Positions 10,203 through 18,774 of a stretch of DNA of 37,085 nucleotides are shown in pieces. Numbering within the stretch: position 1 is the first letter of the stretch; each line of letters begins with the position of its first letter. This stretch comes from an uncultured Phenylobacterium sp. GTDB taxonomy: Bacteria > Pseudomonadota > Alphaproteobacteria > Caulobacterales > Caulobacteraceae. Made by a program: the position numbers and the translations under genes. A model generated the notes under the pieces. The model made no database searches. It saw only the letters and a list, made by a program, of their open reading frames with translations, and had not been told where the DNA came from. The stretch is taken from assembly GCF_902826855.1 (NCBI RefSeq), contig NZ_CADEGK010000018.1, positions 1 through 37,085 of the forward strand, read 5' to 3'.

Positions 10203-11150
10203 TCAGACCATCACGTCTTCGAACGCCGCCTCGGGAGACAATGGCGGTGAGGCCTGCATCTCCTCCACCGCCTGCTGGACCTCAGCCTCGCATTCCGTGA
10301 GCAGGGTCTCGACCTCGGCTTCAGTCATCAGGCCCATGCTGATCACGCGGGCGCGCAGCGTCTCCAGTGGGTCATTCTTCGCCACCTCCGCGGCGTCGGC
10401 CCGGTAGTCCTGGGGATCGGTCGCATAGTGGCCCCGCAGGCGGATGGCCTTGATTTCGATGAGGGTGGGTCCCTGGCCGGAGCGGGCGCGCTCGGCGGCG
10501 GTGCGCACCGCATCCATCACCGCGGCCGGGTCGGCGCCGTCGACGATCACGCCCGGGATGCCATAGCCGTGGGCGCGGTCGGCGATGTTCTCCACCGCGG
10601 TGCTCTCGCTCACCGGCACGGAGACCGCCCAGCCGTTGTTCTCGCAAATGTAGACGCAGGGCAGCTTCTGGACCGCGGCCCAGTTGAGCGACTCGTGGAA
10701 GGTGCCGCGGTTGGAGCCGCCGTCGCCGAAGAAGTGGACCACCACCTGGCCCGTCTTCTTCTTCTTCACGGCCATGCCCATGCCGACGGAGATCACCAGG
10801 CCGCCGCCCAGGGTCCCGCTCTCGCCGAAGATGCCCTTGGAGGTGTCGACGACATGCATGATGCCGCCCTTGCCGTTGTTGGTGCCGCCGGCGCGGCCGG
10901 CGCAGTCAGCGAGCATGGCGCGCATGCTGACGCCGCGGGCGATCATGTAGCCGGTGCCCCGGTGTGCGTAGAGCACCGGATCGTCGTCCTTCAGCGCGGC
11001 GATGGCGGCGATCTGGGCCACCTCCTGGCCTGCGCCCGGGTGCAGCAGCGGGGGCACGACCCCTTCCATGGCCAGCTTGACGAACCGGTCCTCGAAGACA
11101 CGGGTCAGAAGGCTCTTGCGGAAGATGTCCGCCAAAACGTCGTTGCGCAT
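10203..11150 (-). CDS. 2-oxoacid dehydrogenase E1 component, alpha subunit
   Basis: A 315-residue E1-alpha. The thiamine-diphosphate/Mg motif is clear: HFFGDGGSNRGTFHESLNWAA with ICENNGWAVS closing it. The N-terminal substrate-loop region LYAHRGTGYMIARG and the segment RLRGHYATDPQDYR are typical of the acetoin/pyruvate type (AcoA/PdhA). The length is at the short end of the family. It is followed after 5 bases by E1-beta and then by the E2-OsmC gene, and preceded at 115 bases by the flavin oxidase gene on the same strand. No dihydrolipoamide dehydrogenase (E3) is in the window, so the complex must borrow one. Confidence 0.93.
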   Translation of the reverse strand: MRNDVLADIFRKSLLTRVFEDRFVKLAMEGVVPPLLHPGAGQEVAQIAAIAALKDDDPVLYAHRGTGYMIARGVSMRAMLADCAGRAGGTNNGKGGIMHVVDTSKGIFGESGTLGGGLVISVGMGMAVKKKKTGQVVVHFFGDGGSNRGTFHESLNWAAVQKLPCVYICENNGWAVSVPVSESTAVENIADRAHGYGIPGVIVDGADPAAVMDAVRTAAERARSGQGPTLIEIKAIRLRGHYATDPQDYRADAAEVAKNDPLETLRARVISMGLMTEAEVETLLTECEAEVQQAVEEMQASPPLSPEAAFEDVMV

Positions 11151-11265
11151 GCCGCTCGTCCTCCCGAGGCCATCGTCGCCGGTCCGCGCCAGGCGGACGG
11201 ACGCCTACAATCGCGAGTTAAGGCGGCGCTGGGAAGACCGCTCGCAGGGTAAAGGTCCGTCAAAT

Positions 11266-12432
11266 TTAGAACGCGTTCTCGGTTGGCAGGCCCAGCAGGT
11301 GGCGACCCAGCTGTTCGGACACCCGGTCGGGATGTGCGTTGATGTGCAGGGGCATCGCCTGGAAGTCGCGATATCGGCGCTCGAACGCCTGGCCCTCGCG
11401 CAGGCCGTTGCCGCCGAGCACCCGCAGGATCAGGCGCATGGCGTCGTCGCAGAACCGGATCGCCATCATCGTCGCGGCCAGGGCGTCGAGGTAGTCGCTC
11501 TCGGTCGGAATCCGGCCGTCCGCGATGCGGGCGTCCATCCGCGCGCACTCGCCATAGACCGCGGCGCGGGCCGCACGGACCAAGGCTCCAGCCTGGCCGA
11601 TGTTCACGTGGATGGTGGGCCGCTCCACCATTTTCGTCCCCATGATGGCCACGCGGCCCTGGATGCCCCGGCAGGCGTCGTCCAGGGCCGCATTCGCCAC
11701 CCCGACCGCCATGCAGCCAAGCCACAGGTCGGAGAGCGCCACCCAGTCCTCGCGGTAGCGGCGATTCACCACCGCGAAGTCGGGGTCCCGGAACGTCTCG
11801 CGCGAGCGCACGGGAAACGGCACGACCCGCGCCGCCGCGATCCTCGCCCCCTCGTAGTGGACGTGGTCCGTGGACGAGGCGCGCAGACTGAGCGCCATCC
11901 AGGTGGGATCGATCTGCACCCCGGGCTGGTTCGTGCGCAGGAGGGCGAAGCTGGGCGCCTTGTCGCCCGACATCAGGAACGGCACGCCCACGTGGTCGGC
12001 GTACCGCAGGCCGGAACCGAAGGCCGCCACGCCCTCCAGGATTACATCGTCGCCGTCGGGCCGCCCCTTCACCGCGGTTCCGGCGCCGCCCGGCAGGCAC
12101 ACCCACTGGCGCTGCGCCGTCACCGCTTTCAAGACATCGATGTGCGCGGGGCCCAGCAGTCCGCAGTAGAAATGGAAGACGCAGAGGTGGTTCCACAGGC
12201 ACCAGGCCGTGGAGCCGCAGGCGGCGGCCACCGCCTCCAGTTCGTGGCCCATGGCCGACACGCTGGCCTCGAGGCCGCCGATTTCACGGCTGGCCGACAT
12301 CCGCATGACGTCGTTGCCCTTCAGGGCGGCGATGACCTCGGGCGCTACGGAACGGGTGGCGTCGGCCTGCGCCGCCTGGGCGGCGATGAGGTCCAGCAGC
12401 GGGGCGGTCAGGAGCGGGTCGTGGCTCGCCAA
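11266..12432 (-). CDS. acyl-CoA dehydrogenase-fold flavoprotein (oxidase/monooxygenase type)
   Basis: A 388-residue protein with an acyl-CoA dehydrogenase fold. The N-terminal helical part has the ACGSTAWCLWNH segment, the middle domain is beta-rich (FGSGLRYADHVGVPFLM), and the C-terminal helical domain ends in LRVLGGNGLREGQAFERRYRDFQAMPLHINAHPD. The pattern G(S)G-x-(N/D)H and the D-F-Q-A-x-x-x-H tail fit the class D flavin monooxygenases (HpaB/HsaA/DszC-like) better than true acyl-CoA dehydrogenases; which reaction it performs cannot be told. The TTG start at 12432 is favoured by GGAGAG 6 bases upstream and gives a family-normal length; the frame continues to an ATG at 12549, but that would overlap the divergent glycosyltransferase. 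It may head an operon with E1-alpha, E1-beta and E2-OsmC. Confidence 0.82.
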   Translation of the reverse strand: MASHDPLLTAPLLDLIAAQAAQADATRSVAPEVIAALKGNDVMRMSASREIGGLEASVSAMGHELEAVAAACGSTAWCLWNHLCVFHFYCGLLGPAHIDVLKAVTAQRQWVCLPGGAGTAVKGRPDGDDVILEGVAAFGSGLRYADHVGVPFLMSGDKAPSFALLRTNQPGVQIDPTWMALSLRASSTDHVHYEGARIAAARVVPFPVRSRETFRDPDFAVVNRRYREDWVALSDLWLGCMAVGVANAALDDACRGIQGRVAIMGTKMVERPTIHVNIGQAGALVRAARAAVYGECARMDARIADGRIPTESDYLDALAATMMAIRFCDDAMRLILRVLGGNGLREGQAFERRYRDFQAMPLHINAHPDRVSEQLGRHLLGLPTENAF

Positions 12433-12508
12433 GGTCGGCTCTCCGAGTTTGCGCTGCGGCCGAGACGGGCGCTGCCTTCCGCGGGGGATGGCAAGCCTCC
12501 GCGGGCGG

Positions 12509-14272
12509 ATGGTCGACGCCGCGGAGCATCGGCGGGTACAAGCCCTCATTAGCGCCAGTCACGACCCTGCTTCCCCAAATGGCCGCGCTTCCCCTGGCGG
12601 GCGGGTCGCGATCTTCCATCCGCCGGGCGACATGGGCCTGGCGCGCAACCCGTTCGGCAAGGACGTGGCGAACCTGCAGCTATGGCGCGCGGTGGCGCAG
12701 CATGGGGGGTACGAGCGCGTCGACGTGTTGAGCCTGCGGCCGACCTCGACGAAGGCGCTGGCGGAGGCGCTGTTCGAGGGCCAGGGGCCGCGGCCGGAAC
12801 TGTCCTGGGCGATGCTGCCGGGGTCGCGGGCGGCGCGGGACGCGGGCGTGCTGCTGCGCGGACAGCCGTACCTCGCCGACCTAGCGTGGTTGCGCCGCCG
12901 GGAGAAGGCGGACCGGGCCTACAGCCTCGTCGGCTGGATCCACACCCTGGCCCCGCCGGCGATCCGGCAGTTCATCGCCGACACCGCCGTGGCCCCCACG
13001 CAGCCCTGGGACGCGCTGGTCTGCACCTCGCCGGCCGTTCGCGAGAACGTCGAGGCGATGCTGGGCGGCTGGGGCGAGCATCTGGCGGAGCGAACCGGCG
13101 GTCGACCGCCGCCGCACCCGATGCTGCCGATCATCCCGCTCGGGGTCGACGGGCCGGCGCTGGCCGCCCGCGCCGACCGGCCCGAGGCGCGGGCGCGGGT
13201 CCGCGCCGAGTTCGGCCTGGCGGAGGCCGACGTGCTGGTTCTGTGGGTCGGACGGCTGTCGTACTTCGAGAAGGCCTTTCCGCAGCCGATGTTCAAGGCA
13301 GTGGCGCAGGCCAGGGCCCAATCCGCGGCGAACAGGGGCCCCAAGGTCGCCTTCGCCCTGGCCGGCTGGTTCCCGCAGGCCGCCGACCGCGAACGCTTTG
13401 AGGCCGCCGCGCGGGCCCACGCCCCGGGGGTCGACGTCCGGTTCCTGGACGGCAACGACGCGGCCGCGGTCGGCGACCTGTGGGCCGGGGCGGACATCTT
13501 CCTGTCGCTGGTGGACAACATCCAGGAGACCTTCGGCATCACCCCGCTGGAGGCCATGGCTGCGGGCCTGCCGGTGGTGGCGAGCGACTGGGATGGCTAT
13601 CGCGCCACGGTACGGCACGGTGTCGAGGGGTTCCTCATCCCGACGTTGCTGGGCGGCGGTGGGGGCGGTCTGGGTGCGGGACTGGTGGAGCGGCACCTGC
13701 TGGAGCTGGTCACCTACCAGGCGCTGGCGGGCGCGGTGGCGCAACATACGGCGGTCCACATAGGCCGCTGCGCCGAGGCGCTGGCGGAGCTGATCGCCTC
13801 GCCGGACCTGCGCCGGCGGATGGGGCAGGCCGGCCGCGCGCGCGTCGCCCAGACGTACGACTGGCCGGTGGTGGCGCGCCAGGTGCGCGCCCTGACCGAC
13901 GAACTGGCCGCCATGCGGTCCGTGGCGGTCGATCCGCCGCGCCGCACGGTCGCCGACCCCGTTCGCAGCGACCCCTTCCGCACGTTCGCCGCGTTCGCGA
14001 CCGAGCCACTCACGCTGGACACCTGGCTGTCCGCGGTCCCCGGCGTTACCGCCGAAGACATCGGCGCGGCCGCCGACGCGCCGCTGGACGGCGCCTTCGC
14101 CGGCCTGCGGTCCGGGCCCGACCTTTGCGCGCAGGCCCTGGCCCTCATCGCAGAGGCTGGCCGCATCCAGGTGCGAGATGTCCTGTTGGCCTTTCCGGTG
14201 GCTGAGCGGCGTGCGCTCGAACTAGGGCTCGCCTGGATGGCCAAGTACGGCTTCGTCGACTGGCTGGCTTAG
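12509..14272 (+). CDS. glycosyltransferase, GT4-like (group 1) with C-terminal extension
   Basis: About 587 residues. The central GT-B domain has a sugar-nucleotide binding region (VLWVGRLSYFEKAFPQPMF) and the group-1 signature ETFGITPLEAMAAGLPVVASD, with the two glutamates expected to contact the donor sugar. A C-terminal extension of roughly 100 residues begins at DPFRTFAAFATEPLTL and ends in LGLAWMAKYGFVDWLA. The gene at 32041 is a paralogue with the same layout. The start is uncertain: ATG 12509 is chosen, 12488 is possible, and neither has a strong ribosome-binding site. The stop codon overlaps the stop of the convergent Wzt-type gene (14269-14272). Probably adds a sugar to the surface polysaccharide. 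Confidence 0.85.
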   Translation: MVDAAEHRRVQALISASHDPASPNGRASPGGRVAIFHPPGDMGLARNPFGKDVANLQLWRAVAQHGGYERVDVLSLRPTSTKALAEALFEGQGPRPELSWAMLPGSRAARDAGVLLRGQPYLADLAWLRRREKADRAYSLVGWIHTLAPPAIRQFIADTAVAPTQPWDALVCTSPAVRENVEAMLGGWGEHLAERTGGRPPPHPMLPIIPLGVDGPALAARADRPEARARVRAEFGLAEADVLVLWVGRLSYFEKAFPQPMFKAVAQARAQSAANRGPKVAFALAGWFPQAADRERFEAAARAHAPGVDVRFLDGNDAAAVGDLWAGADIFLSLVDNIQETFGITPLEAMAAGLPVVASDWDGYRATVRHGVEGFLIPTLLGGGGGGLGAGLVERHLLELVTYQALAGAVAQHTAVHIGRCAEALAELIASPDLRRRMGQAGRARVAQTYDWPVVARQVRALTDELAAMRSVAVDPPRRTVADPVRSDPFRTFAAFATEPLTLDTWLSAVPGVTAEDIGAAADAPLDGAFAGLRSGPDLCAQALALIAEAGRIQVRDVLLAFPVAERRALELGLAWMAKYGFVDWLA

Positions 14273-15021
14273 GCCGCCAGCAGTTCGTCGAGCTTGCGGA
14301 TGTCGACGATCTCGGAGGCGACGCCGCCGTCCAGGCGCATCACCTTGTTGCAGTAGAGCTTCAGGAGCGGGACCTCGTGGGTGGCCAGCACCAGGATGCC
14401 CGCCCGCTCCACCAGCTTCAGGAGCCGCTTGTGGGCAAGCCTTTGGAACTCCGCGTCGCCGACGGCGATCCACTCGTCCATCAGCAGAACGTCCGCCTCG
14501 ACGGCGGTCGCGGCGGCGAAGGCCAGGCGGGCCTGCATCCCCGCCGAATAGGTCTTCACCGGCATGGCCAGGAAGGGTCCAAGGCCAGTGAAGGTGGTGA
14601 TCTCCTCCATCCGTTCCTCCACTTCCCGGGCGGTAAGGCCGGCGATGCGGCCGCGCAGGCGGATGTTCTCGAGCCCCGTGGCGGTGGGGTCGATGCCGAG
14701 GCCCAGGTCCAGGAGGGCGGCAATACGGCCATGCACCTCGATGGTCCCTTCGTCGGGCTCGTAGGCGCCGGAGAGCGCGCGCAGGAGGGTGGTCTTGCCC
14801 GAGCCGTTGTGGCCGATGAGCCCCAGCCGGTCGCCGGCCTTCAGGCGCAGGTTCACGCTCTGCAGCGCGGTGACGTCGGTGACGCCGGCGTGGCGGCCCA
14901 GGGCGCCGCCTACTGCCACCACGCGGGCCAGGGCCTTCTTCAGCGACTTGGCGTCGGCGCCGTAGACCGGGAAGCGCAGGGTCAGGTCGGTGCAGGTGAT
15001 CGAGACAGGGTCACGCGTCAT
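14269..15021 (-). CDS. polysaccharide ABC exporter ATP-binding protein (Wzt/KpsT type)
   Basis: A 250-residue ATPase with Walker A GHNGSGKTT (70-78), signature YSAGMQARL (158-166), Walker B DVLLMDEW (177-184) and H-loop histidine H215. The length and the segment LDLGLGIDPTATGLENIRLRG are typical of O-antigen/capsule exporters (Wzt, RfbE, KpsT). It lacks the C-terminal carbohydrate-binding domain of long Wzt proteins, so it would not select a chain-end cap by itself. It starts in an ATGA overlap with the permease gene and is co-translated with it. The longer frame up to 15537 is a shadow of the permease. Confidence 0.92.
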   Translation of the reverse strand: MTRDPVSITCTDLTLRFPVYGADAKSLKKALARVVAVGGALGRHAGVTDVTALQSVNLRLKAGDRLGLIGHNGSGKTTLLRALSGAYEPDEGTIEVHGRIAALLDLGLGIDPTATGLENIRLRGRIAGLTAREVEERMEEITTFTGLGPFLAMPVKTYSAGMQARLAFAAATAVEADVLLMDEWIAVGDAEFQRLAHKRLLKLVERAGILVLATHEVPLLKLYCNKVMRLDGGVASEIVDIRKLDELLAA

Positions 15022-15851
15022 AGGTAGTGCACGATCCGGCGGCGGGTGCGGGCGAAGACGGCGAAGGTGAGCGCCCAGCCGACCACGGCCATGGTGACCA
15101 GGACCACGTAGCTGCCGGGCTCGACGGCCTTGTCCATCAGCGGCGCGCGGACCGCCTGCAGCAGGTGGTAGAAGGGGTTGAATTGCAGCACGGCGTGGTT
15201 GTCGCCGAACCGGTCCGGCAGCCAGAAGACCGGCGTCACGAAGATCGCGAACTGCATCACCGAGGCCACGATCTGGGGAATGTCGCGGAACCGGGCCGAG
15301 GCGATTCCCGCGAGCAGTGAGAGCCAGCCGGCGTTGACCACCATCAGCGCGATGCCGATCAGGGCCAACGGAATGTCGGCAGAGCGCCAGTAGCCGTAGT
15401 AGGCCAGGACGGCGACCACGATCACCAGGTGGTGGGCCAGGTTGATGAGGTTGCGGAAGATCGTGCGCCACACGAAGGTGAACATCGGCAGGCTGGTCTG
15501 CGACAGCATCCCGGCCGCCTTGACGAAGGTGTCGCAACCTTCGGTCACGGTCCCGGTGATCACGCCGAAGAAGACGATCCCGAGCGCCACGTACGGCAGG
15601 AAGACGTTCAGCGCGATGCCGAAGAGGTTGGCGTAGAGGAAGCCGATCCCCAGCACCATCAGTCCCATGCTGAGCGTGATCCAGAACGGCCCCAGGATCG
15701 AGCCGCGGTAGCGCGAGCCGACGTCGTGCCAGGCCAGCGACCAGGCCAGGCCGATCCGCCCGAAGGAGTTCCGCAGGTCACGCACGGCCATCTGCAGCTG
15801 GAACAGCGCGCCATGCCGTCCGGTCCGCAGCATGTGGGTGGCGGTCTGCAA
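15018..15851 (-). CDS. polysaccharide ABC exporter permease (Wzm type, ABC-2)
   Basis: A 277-residue inner-membrane protein with about six hydrophobic segments and the ABC-2 polysaccharide exporter pattern: the N-terminal amphipathic DLRNSFGRIGLAWSLAWHDV, then RYRGSILGPFWITLSMGLM, and the family motif QFAIFVTPVFWLP, followed by FNPFYHLLQAVRAPL. It forms the channel through which a completed undecaprenyl-linked glycan crosses the inner membrane, driven by the overlapping ATPase gene. The start at 15851 faces the divergent GT2 gene across a 138-base gap that probably holds promoters for both, although I could not pick out a convincing one. Confidence 0.92.
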   Translation of the reverse strand: MQTATHMLRTGRHGALFQLQMAVRDLRNSFGRIGLAWSLAWHDVGSRYRGSILGPFWITLSMGLMVLGIGFLYANLFGIALNVFLPYVALGIVFFGVITGTVTEGCDTFVKAAGMLSQTSLPMFTFVWRTIFRNLINLAHHLVIVVAVLAYYGYWRSADIPLALIGIALMVVNAGWLSLLAGIASARFRDIPQIVASVMQFAIFVTPVFWLPDRFGDNHAVLQFNPFYHLLQAVRAPLMDKAVEPGSYVVLVTMAVVGWALTFAVFARTRRRIVHYL

Positions 15852-15989
15852 TGTGCTCTCCGACGGAAGGCGTGCGAGGTATCAGGGCGCCTCTCGCGGC
15901 GCAAGGACCGGCCCGGCGCGCGCGGGCCCGGCCGCTTTGCCATATCCGGGCCTTCCATGTTAGCCGGGCGCTAGGCTGAACCCGAGCGT

Positions 15990-17024
15990 ATGAACCCCAT
16001 CCCGAAATTCGCCAAAGACCGCGCCATGGCGGCTCTTTCCCTGGAGGAGGCCGGGGTCTGGCTGGTGGTGCCCTGCTACAAGGTGCGCGCCCACATCATG
16101 CGGGTCATCACCTCGGCGCCGTCCTGGTTCGAGGGCATCGTCTGCGTAGACGACGCCTGCCCGGAGAACACCGCCGACTTCATCGAGGCCGAGAACACCG
16201 ATCCACGGGTAGTGGTGGTGCGGCTGGCCAAGAACCAAGGGGTCGGAGGCGCCACCCTGGCCGGCTATGCCGAGGCGGCGCGGCGCGGCGGCCGGGTGCT
16301 GGTCAAGGTCGACGGCGACGACCAGATGGACCTGCACTACGCCGCCCAGCTGGTCGCGCCCATTCTCCTGGGCGAGGCCGACTACGCCAAGGGCAACCGG
16401 TTCACCTCGATCAGCCATCTCACCAGCATGCCGACGGTCCGCGTGCTGGGGAACGCCATGCTCAGCTTCGCGGCCAAGGTCTCGACCGGCTACTGGAACA
16501 TCTTCGACCCGACCAACGGCTACACCGCCATCGAGGCCAACGTGGCGCGGCTGGTGATGGAGAAGCAGGTCAGCCGCCGGTTCTTCTTCGAGACCGACCT
16601 GCTCTACCACCTGGGCACGCTCAGGGCCGTGGTGCGCGACGTTCCGATGCCCGCGCGCTACGCCGACGAGGTGTCCAACATCCGCATCGGCCGCATCGTC
16701 GGGCCCTTCGCCTTGCGCCATGTCCGCAACTTCGCCCAGCGGGTGATCGGCCAGTACTTCGTGCGCGACTTCTCCGCCGCCACCCTGGAGCTGGTGTTCG
16801 GCCTGTTCTTCCTGCTGTTCGGGGCAGGCTACGCGGCGAGCTATCTGGTCAACCGGATCCCCGGTCAGGCGGCCTCCGCGGGCGTGGTCATGCTGGCCGC
16901 CCTGCCCGTGATCCTTGGGGTGCAGTTCCTGTTGCAGGCGATGAACTTCGACGTGCTGAACGTGCCCAGCCGGCCGATCCACCCGTATCTGATCGTCCTG
17001 CGCGAGCTGGAGACCGAGGAGTGA
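15990..17024 (+). CDS. polyprenyl-phosphate-type glycosyltransferase, family 2
   Basis: A 344-residue GT-A enzyme. An N-terminal VVPCYK strand is followed by DD at 54-55 and a second acidic motif KVDGDDQMD around 108-111 for metal and nucleotide-sugar binding. The segment GYWNIFDPTNGYTAI is characteristic of dolichol/undecaprenyl-phosphate sugar transferases, and the C-terminus carries two membrane helices (about 265-290 and 300-320). It probably makes an undecaprenyl-phosphate-linked monosaccharide at the inner face of the membrane. The next gene starts in a GTGA overlap and encodes a small flippase-like protein, which supports that role. Start uncertain: ATG at 16026 is also possible; neither has a strong ribosome-binding site. 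Confidence 0.88.
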   Translation: MNPIPKFAKDRAMAALSLEEAGVWLVVPCYKVRAHIMRVITSAPSWFEGIVCVDDACPENTADFIEAENTDPRVVVVRLAKNQGVGGATLAGYAEAARRGGRVLVKVDGDDQMDLHYAAQLVAPILLGEADYAKGNRFTSISHLTSMPTVRVLGNAMLSFAAKVSTGYWNIFDPTNGYTAIEANVARLVMEKQVSRRFFFETDLLYHLGTLRAVVRDVPMPARYADEVSNIRIGRIVGPFALRHVRNFAQRVIGQYFVRDFSAATLELVFGLFFLLFGAGYAASYLVNRIPGQAASAGVVMLAALPVILGVQFLLQAMNFDVLNVPSRPIHPYLIVLRELETEE

Positions 17025-17383
17025 CCCTGTCTCCGAAGGACATCGGCCTCTGCAGTCTGTTCTCGGTCGTCCTGCCGCTGGGCCAGATCCTGTTCAAGTT
17101 GGGCGCGGACTACGACAAGCAGCTGACCGGGCCGTTTCTCATCCGGGTGGCGCAGAACTACCCGCTTATCGGCGCCTTCGCCTGGTACGGCCTGACCGCG
17201 CTCTTGTGGTTCTACGTGCTGACCCGCGTGCCGCTCAGCCTGGCCTACGGCTTCTCCCTGGTGGGCGCGTGCCTCGTGCCGCTGGCCGGCTGGCTGGTGT
17301 TCAAGGAGCCGGCGCACTGGACGATGGCGGTCGGGTACCTGCTGATGCTGGCCGGTCTCTTCCTGATTGTCAGACCGGCATGA
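17021..17383 (+). CDS. small EmrE/ArnE-like four-helix membrane protein
   Basis: A 120-residue, very hydrophobic protein with four predicted helices. The pattern WYGLTALLWFYVLTRVPLSLAY...FSLVGACLVPLAGWLVFKEP...GYLLMLAGLFLI is the drug/metabolite transporter (small multidrug resistance, EamA-half) signature. ArnE/ArnF proteins of this type flip undecaprenyl-phosphate-aminoarabinose. Sitting between a polyprenyl-phosphate sugar transferase and a GT-C-like protein, this one most likely flips an undecaprenyl-phosphate sugar to the periplasmic face. The GTG start overlaps the upstream stop, and its own stop overlaps the next ATG (ATGA at 17380-17383), so the three genes are translationally coupled. 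Confidence 0.85.
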   Translation: MTLSPKDIGLCSLFSVVLPLGQILFKLGADYDKQLTGPFLIRVAQNYPLIGAFAWYGLTALLWFYVLTRVPLSLAYGFSLVGACLVPLAGWLVFKEPAHWTMAVGYLLMLAGLFLIVRPA

Positions 17384-18774
17384 GCGAGGCGGCGCGCGCG
17401 CCGGACCGGGGGGTCCGCTGGATCTACCGGCTGGTGCTGCTGGGCGGCCTAGTCCTGCTTTGGCGGCTGAACGCGCCGGGTCACATGAGCGTGGATTCGG
17501 TGCTGGCCCTGCACGAGGGCCGCTTCCAGGCGCGCGAGACGTGGAACCCAGCCATCTTCGGCTGGCTGCTGGGCCAGGCGGATCGGATCGTGCCGGGCTC
17601 GGCCCTCGCGATGGGCGTGGGCGCAACCGTGCTGTTCGCCGCCTGGGCGGGCCTGGCGAACCTTCGTCCCCGGACTTCCTGGCTCGCCGTGGTGCTGGCG
17701 CTGGCCGCCATCGCGCTTCCGCAAGTGCTCATCTATCCGGCGATCATCTGGAAGGACGTCTGGTTCGCCCAGTCTACCATCGCAGGCTTCGTGGTCCTGG
17801 CTTTTGCGCTGAAAAGTCGGGTTCCGGCGGCGCGGTGGGGGCTGCTGGCGCTGGCTGCCCTGCTCCTGGCCGTGGCCGGGCTCCTGCGCCAGAACGGCCT
17901 GCTCCTCGCCGGCGCCGGCGCCGTGGCCATCGCCTGGGCCGGCTCACCTGCGGCGGGGTGGCGCCGCAGCCTGCTGAGCGCTGGTGTGTGGCTGGGCGCG
18001 GTGGCCGCCGCTACGCTCGTGCTGAGCATGGTGGCCCAGCCCCAGGGCGTGGGCCGCCCGGATTCGGCCGGCGACAAGGGCCTGCGGATTCTGCAGACCT
18101 ACGACATCGTTGGCGCGGCGGCCCACGAGCCCGTACCACTCCACCATATCGACCGCTTCGACCCCACGATCGACGACGCCATCCGCGCCGGCGCCGCGGC
18201 GGTCTATTCGCCCCAGCGCGTCGACACGCTCGCCAGGGACCCGGCGCTTGGCCGGCGTATCCTGAGCGTGCCCGACGAGGTGATCCGCGCCGAATGGCTC
18301 GACCTGATCACCCAGAACCCCCGACTCTATCTGAAGGTCCGCGCCGCCGACTTCCGGCAGGTGTTCGAGACGCCGGTGATCGACTTCTGCCTGCCGGTGC
18401 ACGTGGGCGCGGAAGGCCCGCCGGCGGCGATGGCCGACCTGAAGATGACGCGGAGATTCTCCCACGATGACTGGCGGCTCTACAACTACGTCACCTGGTT
18501 CCTGGACACGCCGGCGTACAGCCACGTGACCTACGCTCTCGTCGCCCTGGCGGTGGGGCTGCTGCTGCTGTGGCGGCGCGAGCCGGCGGACCTGGCGATC
18601 GCCGGCCTGATGGGAGGGTCGCTTGCTTTCGCGGCCAGCTTCTTCGTCATCTCGCTCGCCTGCGACTATCGTTACCTCTACCTGGTGGACACCGCCGCGA
18701 TCACCGGCGTGCTCTACTTGGCGCTGGACCCGAACCTCACTCGTCCGAAAGCGCGGCGTCGAGCTCGAGGTTGA
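17380..18774 (+). CDS. polytopic membrane protein, probable GT-C-type glycosyltransferase
   Basis: A 464-residue integral membrane protein with roughly nine or more hydrophobic segments. I do not recognise a named family with certainty. The first periplasmic loop has acidic residues in SVDSVLALHEG (D39, E46) followed by WNPAIFGWLLG, and a later loop reads IIWKDVWFAQ. This layout resembles polyprenyl-phosphate-sugar-using GT-C enzymes, which use an acidic residue in the first loop. Context supports it: it is coupled to a polyprenyl-phosphate sugar synthase and a flippase-like protein, giving a complete synthesise-flip-transfer set. The last 38 bases overlap the convergent sulfotransferase gene. 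The charged tail LTRPKARRRARG is cytoplasmic-looking. Confidence 0.75.
   Translation: MSEAARAPDRGVRWIYRLVLLGGLVLLWRLNAPGHMSVDSVLALHEGRFQARETWNPAIFGWLLGQADRIVPGSALAMGVGATVLFAAWAGLANLRPRTSWLAVVLALAAIALPQVLIYPAIIWKDVWFAQSTIAGFVVLAFALKSRVPAARWGLLALAALLLAVAGLLRQNGLLLAGAGAVAIAWAGSPAAGWRRSLLSAGVWLGAVAAATLVLSMVAQPQGVGRPDSAGDKGLRILQTYDIVGAAAHEPVPLHHIDRFDPTIDDAIRAGAAAVYSPQRVDTLARDPALGRRILSVPDEVIRAEWLDLITQNPRLYLKVRAADFRQVFETPVIDFCLPVHVGAEGPPAAMADLKMTRRFSHDDWRLYNYVTWFLDTPAYSHVTYALVALAVGLLLLWRREPADLAIAGLMGGSLAFAASFFVISLACDYRYLYLVDTAAITGVLYLALDPNLTRPKARRRARG

Noticed and set aside
15022..15537. Extension of the Wzt-type frame upstream of 15021
   Set aside because: It overlaps the Wzm-type permease out of frame; the ATGA junction at 15018-15021 and the family length mark the true start.
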